Under the pieces are notes generated by a model. It saw nothing but the letters and a program-made list of their open reading frames with translations. It searched no databases and was not told where the DNA came from. The translations under genes were made by a program, and so were the position numbers. DNA of 64,000 nt from Albibeggiatoa sp964388965. GTDB lineage: Bacteria; Pseudomonadota; Gammaproteobacteria; Beggiatoales; Beggiatoaceae. The stretch is from NCBI GenBank assembly GCA_964388965.1, contig CAYMCP010000001.1, positions 1 through 64,000 on the forward strand, given 5' to 3'. Of the stretch, positions 54,323 through 63,280 are shown piece after piece; within the stretch, counting starts at the first letter, position 1; each line of letters begins with the position of its first letter.

Positions 54323-56341
54323 GTGAATTTACAAGCGTTGATTGTCGGCTTCGTTTTGTACTTCGGTCCACATTTTACATTGTCGGCACAAGATAAAGTT
54401 GTTTTAAATGAGTTAATTGGAATGTCATTGGTTGAACTGCTACAAATTGAAGTGGACGTAGCTTCCAAAAGTAGTGAAACCATTTTTGATGCACCCTCAT
54501 CGATCACAGTCTATACCCGCCAAGAGTTGTTAAATATGGGGATTACCTCAGTCGAAGAAGCATTAAATTATATTCCCGGTTTTATTGGTACACGCGAACT
54601 GATATTTGGTTCTGGTTACATGGTGTCAGCACGGGGCATGACAACGCCTCAAGCTTCGTACAATGTGCTGTTTATGATTGATGGGCAACGTTTAAATAAT
54701 GATGTGAGTGGTGGCGCATTAACCCATAATTTTTATATTCCGATTGCCAATGTCAAACAAATTGAGGTCATTCGTGGACCCGGTTCAGCCTTATACGGTA
54801 CCAGTGCTTTTTCTGGTGTGGTCAATATCGTCACCGCTACCAATGTGAATGATATGTTTATCAGTGCTGGCAGCATGGCGAGCCGTGAGGCGTATACTAA
54901 TTTTTCTAAATCGTTTGAAAAGGGACATTTTGCTGGTTTTGCGCGTTATTTTGAAGATAATGGACAATCTATTTATCAAAATTTAATTAATCAGGATGTT
55001 ATGACTAACGATCCATTATCGGGTAATGATATTTATTTATCTACAAAATATGATAAATTTTCGCTGCAATTTCGCCATTCGCAACGTGACCGTGATGAAT
55101 TTGCTATTACAACTGAGCTTCTCGCCGGTATTAATAAAAATTTTACGGAACACCAATCTTTAAAACTCGGTTATCAGCTATTTGAAACAGATAATTTTAA
55201 ATTAGATATGGATTTGAATTATATACAAATGCGGACTAAGAGTTTTGTTTTAAACAGCTCGCTAGCGAATTTACCTGATAACGCTACTGTAAATAACTTA
55301 ATTGAAGGGCTTAATTCCAAAGAAAGTGAATTTTCTCTTAATATCGAAGCGCATTATCTTTTTAATGATCAACACAAATTGGTCGCAGGTTTGCAATATC
55401 GCCATCCTAGAATAAATTTTAATTATAACTCTTATAATTACAATCCACGGGCTACGGATTATTTACCTTATACTGGTGTATTGCACGATATGCAGCCATT
55501 ACTTGTTCCCGGATTTAATCGGGATATTTTTGGGGCTTATGTGCAGGATAAATATGAATTTAATGAGCAATGGGCAATGACACTGGGTTTACGTTATGAC
55601 CGTTTTTCTGATTTTGGCGGTACAGTCACGCCTCGCGCAGCTTTAACTTATGCACCATTGGAAAAAACTAAATTTAAATGGATGTATGGTGAGGCATTTC
55701 GTGCGCCGGCAGTCCGTCAAGGTTATATTTCACTGGGTAATCTTGCTAATCCAGACTTGAAATCGGAAACAATTAAAACGATGGAATTGGCGTGGCTGCA
55801 AAAATTTGACCGGGCGCAAACCACATTAACTTATTTCTACAGTCGGGCAAAAAATAAAATTGATACGGTACTCACTTCATCTAATGATTTGAGTTTTACC
55901 CGTCAATTTCAGAATATACCGGATAATTTAACATCGGCCGGTTGGGAGTTTGAATTATCCAGTCAGCTTACGGATAACTTATCTTTGCGTACTGCCTACA
56001 CTTATATGAGTAACATGCGAGAAAGTCCGCAACATTTTCCCAAACAAACTTTTTCTACGGTATTGAATTATCAAGTAAATAAATGGAATTTTAATGTAAA
56101 CGGTTATTATCACGATGAAACCGAGCAACAGTTTCTTGGTCAAAGTGTAAATGTGTTAGATGATTATTGGTTATTTAATACTGCGGTACGTTACGCACTG
56201 ACACAAGATTTAACCGTTGTAGCTCGGATACATAATTTATTAGATGAGGCATTTTATAACTCAACGAAATATCTTATTGCAGAGGATGGCGTGTTAAATC
56301 GTGGGCGTACTTACTCTTTAGGTATTGAATGGCGGTTTTAA
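54323..56341 (+). CDS. TonB-dependent outer-membrane receptor
   Basis: A start at GTG 54323, with GGGGAG at 54310-54315, gives 672 residues with a signal peptide to about residue 23. TTG 54275 is a less likely start. The plug domain reads DAPSSITVYTRQELLNMG, IPGFIGTR, MIDGQRLN and IEVIRGPGSALYGTSAFSGVVNIV, and the beta-barrel ends in aromatic Phe (LGIEWRF). It imports a siderophore, corrinoid or similar ligand using TonB energy; the barrel gives no clear substrate. It is not in an operon with transport genes. Confidence 0.92.
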   Translation: MNLQALIVGFVLYFGPHFTLSAQDKVVLNELIGMSLVELLQIEVDVASKSSETIFDAPSSITVYTRQELLNMGITSVEEALNYIPGFIGTRELIFGSGYMVSARGMTTPQASYNVLFMIDGQRLNNDVSGGALTHNFYIPIANVKQIEVIRGPGSALYGTSAFSGVVNIVTATNVNDMFISAGSMASREAYTNFSKSFEKGHFAGFARYFEDNGQSIYQNLINQDVMTNDPLSGNDIYLSTKYDKFSLQFRHSQRDRDEFAITTELLAGINKNFTEHQSLKLGYQLFETDNFKLDMDLNYIQMRTKSFVLNSSLANLPDNATVNNLIEGLNSKESEFSLNIEAHYLFNDQHKLVAGLQYRHPRINFNYNSYNYNPRATDYLPYTGVLHDMQPLLVPGFNRDIFGAYVQDKYEFNEQWAMTLGLRYDRFSDFGGTVTPRAALTYAPLEKTKFKWMYGEAFRAPAVRQGYISLGNLANPDLKSETIKTMELAWLQKFDRAQTTLTYFYSRAKNKIDTVLTSSNDLSFTRQFQNIPDNLTSAGWEFELSSQLTDNLSLRTAYTYMSNMRESPQHFPKQTFSTVLNYQVNKWNFNVNGYYHDETEQQFLGQSVNVLDDYWLFNTAVRYALTQDLTVVARIHNLLDEAFYNSTKYLIAEDGVLNRGRTYSLGIEWRF

Positions 56342-56364
56342 CTCAAGTAGGATAAAAAGGAGTA

Positions 56365-56435
56365 GTGCGTCGTCACAAGGAAAAATCTCGTTCTACGCGC
56401 CGCGTAGAATGAGCCACTGACGCACCAGCGTCATG
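56365..56435. repeat. Palindromic repeat copy downstream of the TonB receptor gene
   Basis: It contains GTGCGTCGTCAC, then AAGGAAAAATCTCGTTCTAC, a hairpin with CGTTCTACG/CGTAGAATG arms, and GACGC/GCGTC around ACCA. It is the reverse complement of the first half of the 17408-17544 copy. It lies between convergent receptor and hemC genes. Confidence 0.8.
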
Positions 56436-56506
56436 TAAAAAGAATTTTCCCTATTAGCACAAAAATATAACGCTTTGAATAGCCTAAAATTTTTATTTGA
56501 ACTGCG

Positions 56507-57436
56507 TCACTCTAAATGCGCTAAAGCTTGTAAAATTTTATCTGCGCCCTGTTTAAGCAAATCTTCCGCAACCGTTAAACCTAATTGCGTTGCATTTGTT
56601 ACTAAACCTTCAGCTTGACTGCGCAAAATAGTTTGTCCCCTTTCATCTGCAACCAATGCACGCAACATTAATTTATCTTGATAAATCTGCGCAAAACCTG
56701 CAATCGGTACTTGACAGCCACCTGCTAATCGATTGTTTACAGCGCGTTCTGCTAATACACATTGTTGCGTTGCAAAATGATTTAATGGTGCGATAAGTTG
56801 ATGTGTATCGCTATCGTTTTTACGGCATTCAATCCCAATTGCACCTTGACCAATTGCGGGCAAAATCACTTCGATCGGAATCCGTGCCGTAATGCGATCA
56901 GCTTTATTTAAACGTTTCAAACCCGCCGCCGCCAAAATAATCGCTGCATATTCATTATTATCTAATTTATTCAACCGCGTACCAACATTACCGCGTAAAG
57001 TGTGAATGTCTAAATCAGGACGAACTGCAAGCAATTGCGATTGACGACGTAAACTAGACGTACCCACAATGGCACCTTGTGGCAAAGCATCAATACTGTC
57101 ATATCGATTCGATATAAACGCATCTTGTGGGTCTTCACGCTGCATAATAATCGGTAAATGCAAATTTTGCGGAAATTCAACGGGTACATCTTTCATCGAA
57201 TGCACCGCAATATCCGCCTCACCTTCAAGCAAACCTTGTTCTAACTCCTTGACAAATAAACCTTTTCCACCAATTTTAGCCAAAGGTGCATCTAAAATTT
57301 TATCACCTTTAGTTGTCATTTCAACAATATCAACTTGTAAATTTTGATGTAGATTCAATAAGGTATCTCGAACGTGGTAAGCCTGCCATAATGCGAGGGG
57401 ACTTTTACGAGTTGCGATGCGAATTTTTGTCATCAT
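56507..57436 (-). CDS. hemC: Porphobilinogen deaminase (hydroxymethylbilane synthase)
   Basis: A 309-residue enzyme of tetrapyrrole synthesis that joins four porphobilinogens. It has IRIATRKSPLALWQA, the Lys/Asp-rich block VHSMKDVPVEFP with the catalytic Asp region, GTSSLRRQSQL and RGNVGTRLNKL, and the cofactor Cys in NRLAGGCQVPIAGFA that carries the dipyrromethane. Two consecutive ATG codons (57436, 57433) are possible starts. It is monocistronic here; hemD, often next, is not seen. Confidence 0.97.
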   Translation of the reverse strand: MMTKIRIATRKSPLALWQAYHVRDTLLNLHQNLQVDIVEMTTKGDKILDAPLAKIGGKGLFVKELEQGLLEGEADIAVHSMKDVPVEFPQNLHLPIIMQREDPQDAFISNRYDSIDALPQGAIVGTSSLRRQSQLLAVRPDLDIHTLRGNVGTRLNKLDNNEYAAIILAAAGLKRLNKADRITARIPIEVILPAIGQGAIGIECRKNDSDTHQLIAPLNHFATQQCVLAERAVNNRLAGGCQVPIAGFAQIYQDKLMLRALVADERGQTILRSQAEGLVTNATQLGLTVAEDLLKQGADKILQALAHLE

Positions 57437-57517
57437 AATGTTTTTTTAGTCAAAGACGAATGAAACGAAGTATTTAACCATATCTAAAGTTGAAAGTGGA
57501 ATCAGATTTAACCTTTA

Positions 57518-58048
57518 TTACCACGCCATGAATGGCATCATAGACATAGGACGCATTGCGCGGGAAATATTTTGACTCAAAACCATCATATCTACTTGCA
57601 TCCTATGCGTGTTATCTGTCATTAGCACAACCGATTGATTCATTTGATCTACGGATTGTTCCAATTTCCCCATATGCGTCAACATTTCTGGCATGACATC
57701 TAACTTAGTAGATAGTGTGTGCATGGTAGTATTCATTTCGCCGATGTGTTGAGTTAATACTGTTATATTGCGCGACATCAATTCAACATTTTTTGCCATG
57801 ATTTCCATATTTTGAGCCATTCTAGGGTCCATACTCGTTGCCATTTGCGTCATATCGCTGGTTAGACTGTAAATGAGGAAAAAACCGTATGTGGCGAGTA
57901 GCGTAAAAGCGAACATTGCAGGATAAACGACAATTTCCCAACGTCTCGCACTTTGCCGAAAACTGTAGACAAATTCCTCCATTTTTCCAGAATCAATTGC
58001 TGCTCCGCACTCCATTCTGGTCGGTTGCGAAATATCTAAATTTGACAT
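57518..58048 (-). CDS. Methionine-rich membrane-anchored coiled-coil protein
   Basis: A 176-residue protein: about 38 polar residues, one hydrophobic helix (VVYPAMFAFTLLATYGFFLIY, about 40-60), then a long heptad-patterned domain (about 70-160) with unusually many Met (MATSMDPRMAQNMEIMAKNVELM, MPEMLTHMGKLEQSVDQM), some 25 in all, and a Met/Pro end. Coiled-coil core positions filled by Met may be flexible or bind metal. Family not recognised. A GAAGGATAAC site precedes ATG 58048. Confidence 0.78.
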   Translation of the reverse strand: MSNLDISQPTRMECGAAIDSGKMEEFVYSFRQSARRWEIVVYPAMFAFTLLATYGFFLIYSLTSDMTQMATSMDPRMAQNMEIMAKNVELMSRNITVLTQHIGEMNTTMHTLSTKLDVMPEMLTHMGKLEQSVDQMNQSVVLMTDNTHRMQVDMMVLSQNISRAMRPMSMMPFMAW

Positions 58049-58220
58049 AGTGTTATCCTTCTGGTGATGACTATACGGTTGACATTATTATTTTTATAAT
58101 TCAGCACAATTATGCTATATAAGTATTTACTAAAATAGTAGATTTTATCTATGCTAAATGGAAAAATTTAATCTTAAAATGATAATTCATGGTGACTAGC
58201 GGAGTCATGCTGATTATGCA

Positions 58221-58289
58221 GGAGTGACGCAGTTGAAGTTTCCCGTTCATTATGTCATGTAGGAATGCACTCCAAACGCGCCGCGTCAC
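58221..58289. repeat. Degraded repeat-like region with two competing stems
   Basis: GGAGTG (58221-58226) can pair with CACTCC (58268-58273), while the overlapping GTGACGC (58224-58230) can pair with GCGTCAC (58283-58289). ACGCGCCGCGT and AAGAATTTT are shared in wording with the repeat at 56365. The 383-base gap 58049-58431 holds this region and the presumed promoter of the exoprotein; nothing else is evident. Confidence 0.45.
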
Positions 58290-58431
58290 GAGATGAAAAA
58301 GAATTTTAATTTGCATCAAACCTGAATGCAGAAAAAACCCGATAAAAATTCAATGGTCGGTTTACACTGTACTATCGTGTATTTTAATCTAAACTAGTAA
58401 GTAACTTAATTTGAGCTTGGGAGTTTGTTTT

Positions 58432-60825
58432 ATGAAAAAATGGCTATTTTGGTTATTACTACTCAGTATGCCTACATCTGCTGAAATTATTACGGATGGC
58501 AGCTTAGGTACAAAACTGCGTTTATCTGGTGGAGAGTATGCCATTACGCAAGATTTAGGTACGGTTCAAGGTGCGAATTTATTCCATAGTTTTGAGCAAT
58601 TCTCGCTTGCAAGGGATGAATCAGCTACTTTTTTTGGCAATGCGACTATTGAAAATATTTTTAATCGGGTCACAGGAGGAGAGGTTTCCACAATCGACGG
58701 GCTGATCCGCAGCGACATACCCAATGCAAACATATACTTGATGAATCCCGCAGGTGTCGTATTTAACAATAAAGCCAGTTTAGACATTCAAGGCTCTTTT
58801 TACGCGACTACAGCCGATGTTATTCGTTTTAGTGATGAAAATGATTTTTATGCAGATTTGCAACAAAATAGTGTGTTATCTGCTGCCAAACCGAGTGCAT
58901 TTGGTTTTTTAGATGCAAAATCGGGAGAAATTGATGTACTAGGCGCAAAACTCAGTTTACCTGCCAATCAAACTTTAAATTTCACCAGCCATCATTTTAC
59001 TATGCAATCTGGTACGTTAGAAACGGCAAACGGTAATATTCATCTTACCAGTGTGGCATCAGCGGGCGAAGTCAGTCTACAAACTCATAGCGCACCCACT
59101 ACAACTTTAGGTTATATGCAACTTAGTGATAATACATCTATTACGACGGAAGCAAAAACAACTGATGTAGAATCAAAAAGAGGTGAAATTACGATTAAAG
59201 CGGGTTTATTTGAATTAACTGATTCAAGTCTGGCATCTTCTGCGAAAACATATAGCACAGGTGGTAATATTACTATTCAAGCACAAGATTTTATTGCTAA
59301 AAATGCAAGTATTACTTCGCTTAATAGGCATAATACAACGGGGGGTAATATTGATATTACGGCGGAAAATCAAATATTACTGGCAGCCTCCGAGAAGGAA
59401 ACAGCTACAAATAAAACACTCATTTCCACGTCCAATTTAGACACAGCGATAACACCAACGGAGATCGTCCACGCAGGCGATAGTGGTAATATCAATCTTT
59501 CAGCGCGTGATATTCAGATTTTAGATGGTTCAACGATTCAATCTACTGCTTTTGGTTCTGGTCGTGGTGGAAAGATTAATTTATCAGCATCAAATGATAT
59601 TGTGATGCGCAGTGCTACGGATTCGCCCAGTAAAATAAGCTCATCATCAGGGCAAACAACCTTATCCGATCAATCAGTCGGTGATGGGGGAGATATTTTG
59701 ATAACGGCTAAAAATTTAACGATGAATAATGGTGCAAATATTACTGCAAATGCCAATGCGTTAGGCAAAGGTGGAAACATGAATATTCATCTTAACGAAA
59801 AGCTGACACTTGAACAGGAAAGCACCAGCGGAATTGGGAATTTTATGAGTGCTGCAACAACATCAAAACATCAGGATGCAGGTGCTGGCGGTCGGATTGT
59901 GATTCAAGCCAATGAATTATTTTTTACAAATGGCAGCTTTTTAACTACAAATACCGCAGGTTCTGGCAATGCAGGTGATATTAATGTCAACATTGCGCGC
60001 AATGCAATCATTAAAGGTGCGAGTGCACGTACAGACTCTGGTATTTTATCGGCGGCGAGTTCGTCTAGTCGTGGTGGCAACGCGGGTAATATCGCACTTA
60101 CGGTAGGTAATCAATTGTATTTAGATGAATTAGCGATTATTGATGCCTCTAATTTTAATACAGGCTTAGGTGGTAATGTGAATATTGTTGCAGGCGATAT
60201 TGTCATGCGTAATCAAGCTTATATTGGTGCAGCGAGTGCGAGTAGTGGTAATACGGGAGATATTCAAATTCAGATTACCCAAGATAATTTAGAAATGTAC
60301 GATACGAGTTACATTACAACAGAAGCAACATTTGCCGATGGTGGAAATATTTATTTATCTATGCCTAATTACGTTTATATTGGTGGAAATAGTGAAATAA
60401 CGACTAGCATTAAAAGTGGTGTTGGTGGCGGTGGAAATATTGATTTAAAGGCTGAATTCACAGTTTTAGATAATGGAAAAATTCTCGCGCAGGCTTACGG
60501 CGGACCGGGTGGTAATATTGATATTGTTACAACGAGTATTTACAACTTAACCGAGCAACCAATCGAACAAGTTATCAGTGCATCATCTCAGTTGGGCGTG
60601 GACGGTATTGTTACCGTGCGCTCACCAGATAGTGATACCGATGAAGGTGTTTTAGTGTTATCTGGTAATTTTTTGCAAGCAGAAAAATTATTGCGCAATT
60701 TATGCGATAGACAGCGTAACAAAGGAAATAGTTTTGTCATAACTGGACAAGAAAGTTATGCTAATTTACTCGATGATTGGCTACCTAGTAATACAACTCA
60801 ATTAGTTTTGCAGCGTTGTGAGTAA
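58432..60825 (+). CDS. Two-partner-secretion exoprotein (filamentous haemagglutinin N-terminal domain)
   Basis: ATG 58432 with GGGAG upstream gives 797 residues: signal peptide (about 1-18, ending SAE), then the TPS secretion domain (GSLGTKLRLSGGEYAI, LFHSFEQFSL, NIFNRVTGGEVSTIDG, NIYLMNPAGVVF). A long parallel beta-helix with repeated GG-N-I motifs follows, about 20 turns rich in Ser/Thr/Asn/Gly. The C-terminus with two Cys (LLRNLCDR, LQRCE) and SFVITGQESYANLLDDW is shared with the cyanobacterial/Thiotrichales haemagglutinin-like group. It would be secreted by a TpsB (CdiB/FhaC-like) porin, absent here. Adhesion is the usual role. Confidence 0.92.
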   Translation: MKKWLFWLLLLSMPTSAEIITDGSLGTKLRLSGGEYAITQDLGTVQGANLFHSFEQFSLARDESATFFGNATIENIFNRVTGGEVSTIDGLIRSDIPNANIYLMNPAGVVFNNKASLDIQGSFYATTADVIRFSDENDFYADLQQNSVLSAAKPSAFGFLDAKSGEIDVLGAKLSLPANQTLNFTSHHFTMQSGTLETANGNIHLTSVASAGEVSLQTHSAPTTTLGYMQLSDNTSITTEAKTTDVESKRGEITIKAGLFELTDSSLASSAKTYSTGGNITIQAQDFIAKNASITSLNRHNTTGGNIDITAENQILLAASEKETATNKTLISTSNLDTAITPTEIVHAGDSGNINLSARDIQILDGSTIQSTAFGSGRGGKINLSASNDIVMRSATDSPSKISSSSGQTTLSDQSVGDGGDILITAKNLTMNNGANITANANALGKGGNMNIHLNEKLTLEQESTSGIGNFMSAATTSKHQDAGAGGRIVIQANELFFTNGSFLTTNTAGSGNAGDINVNIARNAIIKGASARTDSGILSAASSSSRGGNAGNIALTVGNQLYLDELAIIDASNFNTGLGGNVNIVAGDIVMRNQAYIGAASASSGNTGDIQIQITQDNLEMYDTSYITTEATFADGGNIYLSMPNYVYIGGNSEITTSIKSGVGGGGNIDLKAEFTVLDNGKILAQAYGGPGGNIDIVTTSIYNLTEQPIEQVISASSQLGVDGIVTVRSPDSDTDEGVLVLSGNFLQAEKLLRNLCDRQRNKGNSFVITGQESYANLLDDWLPSNTTQLVLQRCE

Positions 60826-60826
60826 A

Positions 60827-60887
60827 ATTTTTCCTTGTGACGATGCACCGCGTCGTCACCCGACTGGACGCACTCGCGTCCCACAAC
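60827..60887. repeat. Palindromic repeat copy after the exoprotein gene
   Basis: It starts two bases after the stop codon with TTTTTCCTTGTGACGATGCA, continues with GCGTCGTCAC and a GGACGC/GCGTCC hairpin. The leading TTTTTCCTTGTGAC is identical to that of the copy at 17457-17469. The remaining gap 60888-61225 (about 340 bases) shows no gene I can support. Confidence 0.8.
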
Positions 60888-61225
60888 GATATATCTACCC
60901 TCATACCTTACTTTTGCCTTGATTCGTGGCAAATTCTCTCCAAGCCAAATCACTTAAAACCGTGTCATATCACACATATCAAGTCCTTTTAAAAACATAA
61001 CAGCTTGAATCATAAAATAAAAATACTTGGCATATTGACTGCTCTGTATCGCATACGAATGTTGCCTTGTAATCCAATGTAGGTTTTGCCTCAAACTCGC
61101 ATTGGATTTATTTTTATTTGTTAGTCCTCTGAAAAAATAGTGCGCATTACAAAATAAGTTTTGCCCTCGTATTACGACAATTTGCAAGACTGCCTATTTT
61201 TATGTGGAGAAAATACGGAGAAAAA

Positions 61226-63241
61226 ATGAAAATAATCTACCCGCCATTAATGTTTATTACTCCATTTGTTTTTGCTCAGGACGTATATTTACCTGAAATT
61301 TCAGTTAAAGATAGCCTACTTACCCCTAATCAAACCGAACAAATTATTGAACAAAAAACGCAATTTGCTGTGGATGGTGGTGATTTTTTGCGTAATACAA
61401 CTGGCGTATCGGGTACACGCATGGGAGGTCATGGTATTGATCCAATAATTCGCGGACAAAATCAAAACCGTTTGAATATTATTTTAGATGATGCCTATAC
61501 GTTCGGAGGCTGCCCGAATCGCATGGACCCACCAACTGGTTACGCAAATACAGATAATTATGACAAAATTACTATAATCAAAGGCGTACAATCAATTTTA
61601 GATGGACATGGTGGGAGTGGTGGTACGGTAAAATTTGAACGCCAAACGCCACAATTTACCAATAAAAATAATCGGATAAAAGCTAATCTTGGTTATCAAG
61701 GCAACAGCAATACACAATCTTTTGGACTCGATGCCGCAACAGGTTCGCAACAAGCTTATATACGTGGCATGGTTAATTATACAGATGCTGATAATTATGA
61801 AGATGGTGCAGGACATGAAGTGCGTTCTGCTTTTAATGCGCAATCGGCTTATCTTGGCGCGGGCTACACACCCAATCAGCAAACCAAGTTAGAACTAAGT
61901 GCTGAGGCAATCCGTGAGAATGATGTATTATTTGCTGGCGCGGGTATGGACGCACCTAAAAGTGATAACGATATTTTTCGTTTATCGTTACAACAACAAG
62001 CCGTTAAAGCTAATGCTTACTATTCTGATATTAAGCATGTAATGGATAATTTTTCCTTACGTTCACTAACAGCACCCATGAAAATGCGTACGCCAACGAC
62101 TTCAAAAACATACGGTGGACGTTTAAGTTATGATCTTGCAATCGATCAAGCGTTGATGACAATTGGTGTAGATTATCAACAAAATCAACGTGATGCAACT
62201 CAGTACGTTGGAATGCCTACAGTTATTACACCTACGATTGAACAATCTTTCATGTGGGCGGATACTTCATTACAACAACTCGGTTTATTTGCCGAATATA
62301 TGTTGCCAATCGCTGATATGGACACATTAACGCTAGGTTTACGTTATGATCGTATGACAGCTAATGCTGACAAAGCCAATCAAGCGGCACAAGGTGGGGT
62401 AACGCCTAATAATTTATTCCAAAAATATTACGGTTATACCGCTGACGAGCAAAATGAAAATAATATCAGTGCATTAATGCGTTATGAAAAAGGTTTTGAA
62501 TTTGGCACCGTATTTTTTGGTTTAAGTCGCACGGTACGCACTGCTGATGCGACAGAGCGTTTTATGGCTGCTAATGCTGCTAGCGGTGCGATGCGTTGGA
62601 TTGGCGATCCGCAAATTAAACCAGAAAAACATCATCAATTAGATTTAGGTTTTACTTTGCAAAATAATCAATATCAATTAGCAAATAGTGTTTTCTACAA
62701 TCGTGTCAGTGATTTTATTTTACGTGATAAGGCGTTGGGACAAATGGGTATTTTACAACAGGATGCAGCAACAATTTATCGTAATGTAGACGCTCGGTTG
62801 TATGGCGTAGAATTTGACGTAAAATCTAAGCTAAATCAATTTATTACTCAATCCGTTGGTCTCGCTTATACTCATGCCGATAATACAACTGATGACAGAG
62901 CATTAGCACGTATTCCGCCATTAGAAATGACATTAGGGATAGATTATCAACGTGCGCAATGGGCAGCAGGTAGTTTGCTACGTTTGGCGGCACAGCAAAA
63001 TCGAATTGATTTACAAAGTGGTTTAGACGCGGGTGAAACTTCAGGTTTTGCGATATTAGATTTACATGCACATTATCGAGCAACTCAAGCAGTAGAATTG
63101 CAATTAGGTTTAAATAATGTGTTTGACAAAACTTATGCGTACCACGTCAATCGTGCCAATGCCGATCCATTCAACCCAGAAGCTGTAAAAGTAAACGAGC
63201 CCGGTCGCAGTGCATGGTTGAAATTGAAAATAGCATTTTAA
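61226..63241 (+). CDS. TonB-dependent copper receptor (OprC/NosA-like)
   Basis: ATG 61226 with GGAG at good spacing gives 671 residues with a signal peptide (MKIIYPPLMFITPFVFAQ). The plug carries GVSGTRMGGHGIDPIIRGQ and the diagnostic copper-receptor block GGCPNRMDPPTGYANTDNYD, then ITIIKGVQSIL and GSGGTVKFERQTP. The barrel is met-poor but ends with LKLKIAF. These receptors (OprC of Pseudomonas, NosA of denitrifiers) import copper for cytochrome oxidase or nitrous-oxide reductase. No partner gene is adjacent. Confidence 0.93.
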   Translation: MKIIYPPLMFITPFVFAQDVYLPEISVKDSLLTPNQTEQIIEQKTQFAVDGGDFLRNTTGVSGTRMGGHGIDPIIRGQNQNRLNIILDDAYTFGGCPNRMDPPTGYANTDNYDKITIIKGVQSILDGHGGSGGTVKFERQTPQFTNKNNRIKANLGYQGNSNTQSFGLDAATGSQQAYIRGMVNYTDADNYEDGAGHEVRSAFNAQSAYLGAGYTPNQQTKLELSAEAIRENDVLFAGAGMDAPKSDNDIFRLSLQQQAVKANAYYSDIKHVMDNFSLRSLTAPMKMRTPTTSKTYGGRLSYDLAIDQALMTIGVDYQQNQRDATQYVGMPTVITPTIEQSFMWADTSLQQLGLFAEYMLPIADMDTLTLGLRYDRMTANADKANQAAQGGVTPNNLFQKYYGYTADEQNENNISALMRYEKGFEFGTVFFGLSRTVRTADATERFMAANAASGAMRWIGDPQIKPEKHHQLDLGFTLQNNQYQLANSVFYNRVSDFILRDKALGQMGILQQDAATIYRNVDARLYGVEFDVKSKLNQFITQSVGLAYTHADNTTDDRALARIPPLEMTLGIDYQRAQWAAGSLLRLAAQQNRIDLQSGLDAGETSGFAILDLHAHYRATQAVELQLGLNNVFDKTYAYHVNRANADPFNPEAVKVNEPGRSAWLKLKIAF

Positions 63242-63280
63242 TCTTATAAGAAATTATTTTCATCTAAAAATTTAGAATAA

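Noticed and set aside
60954..61187. A 77-codon minus-strand frame in the gap before the copper receptor
   Set aside because: Composition is odd, there is no ribosome site and only a loose TYIGLQGN-like resemblance to GIY-YIG proteins in another frame; not enough for a gene or pseudogene.
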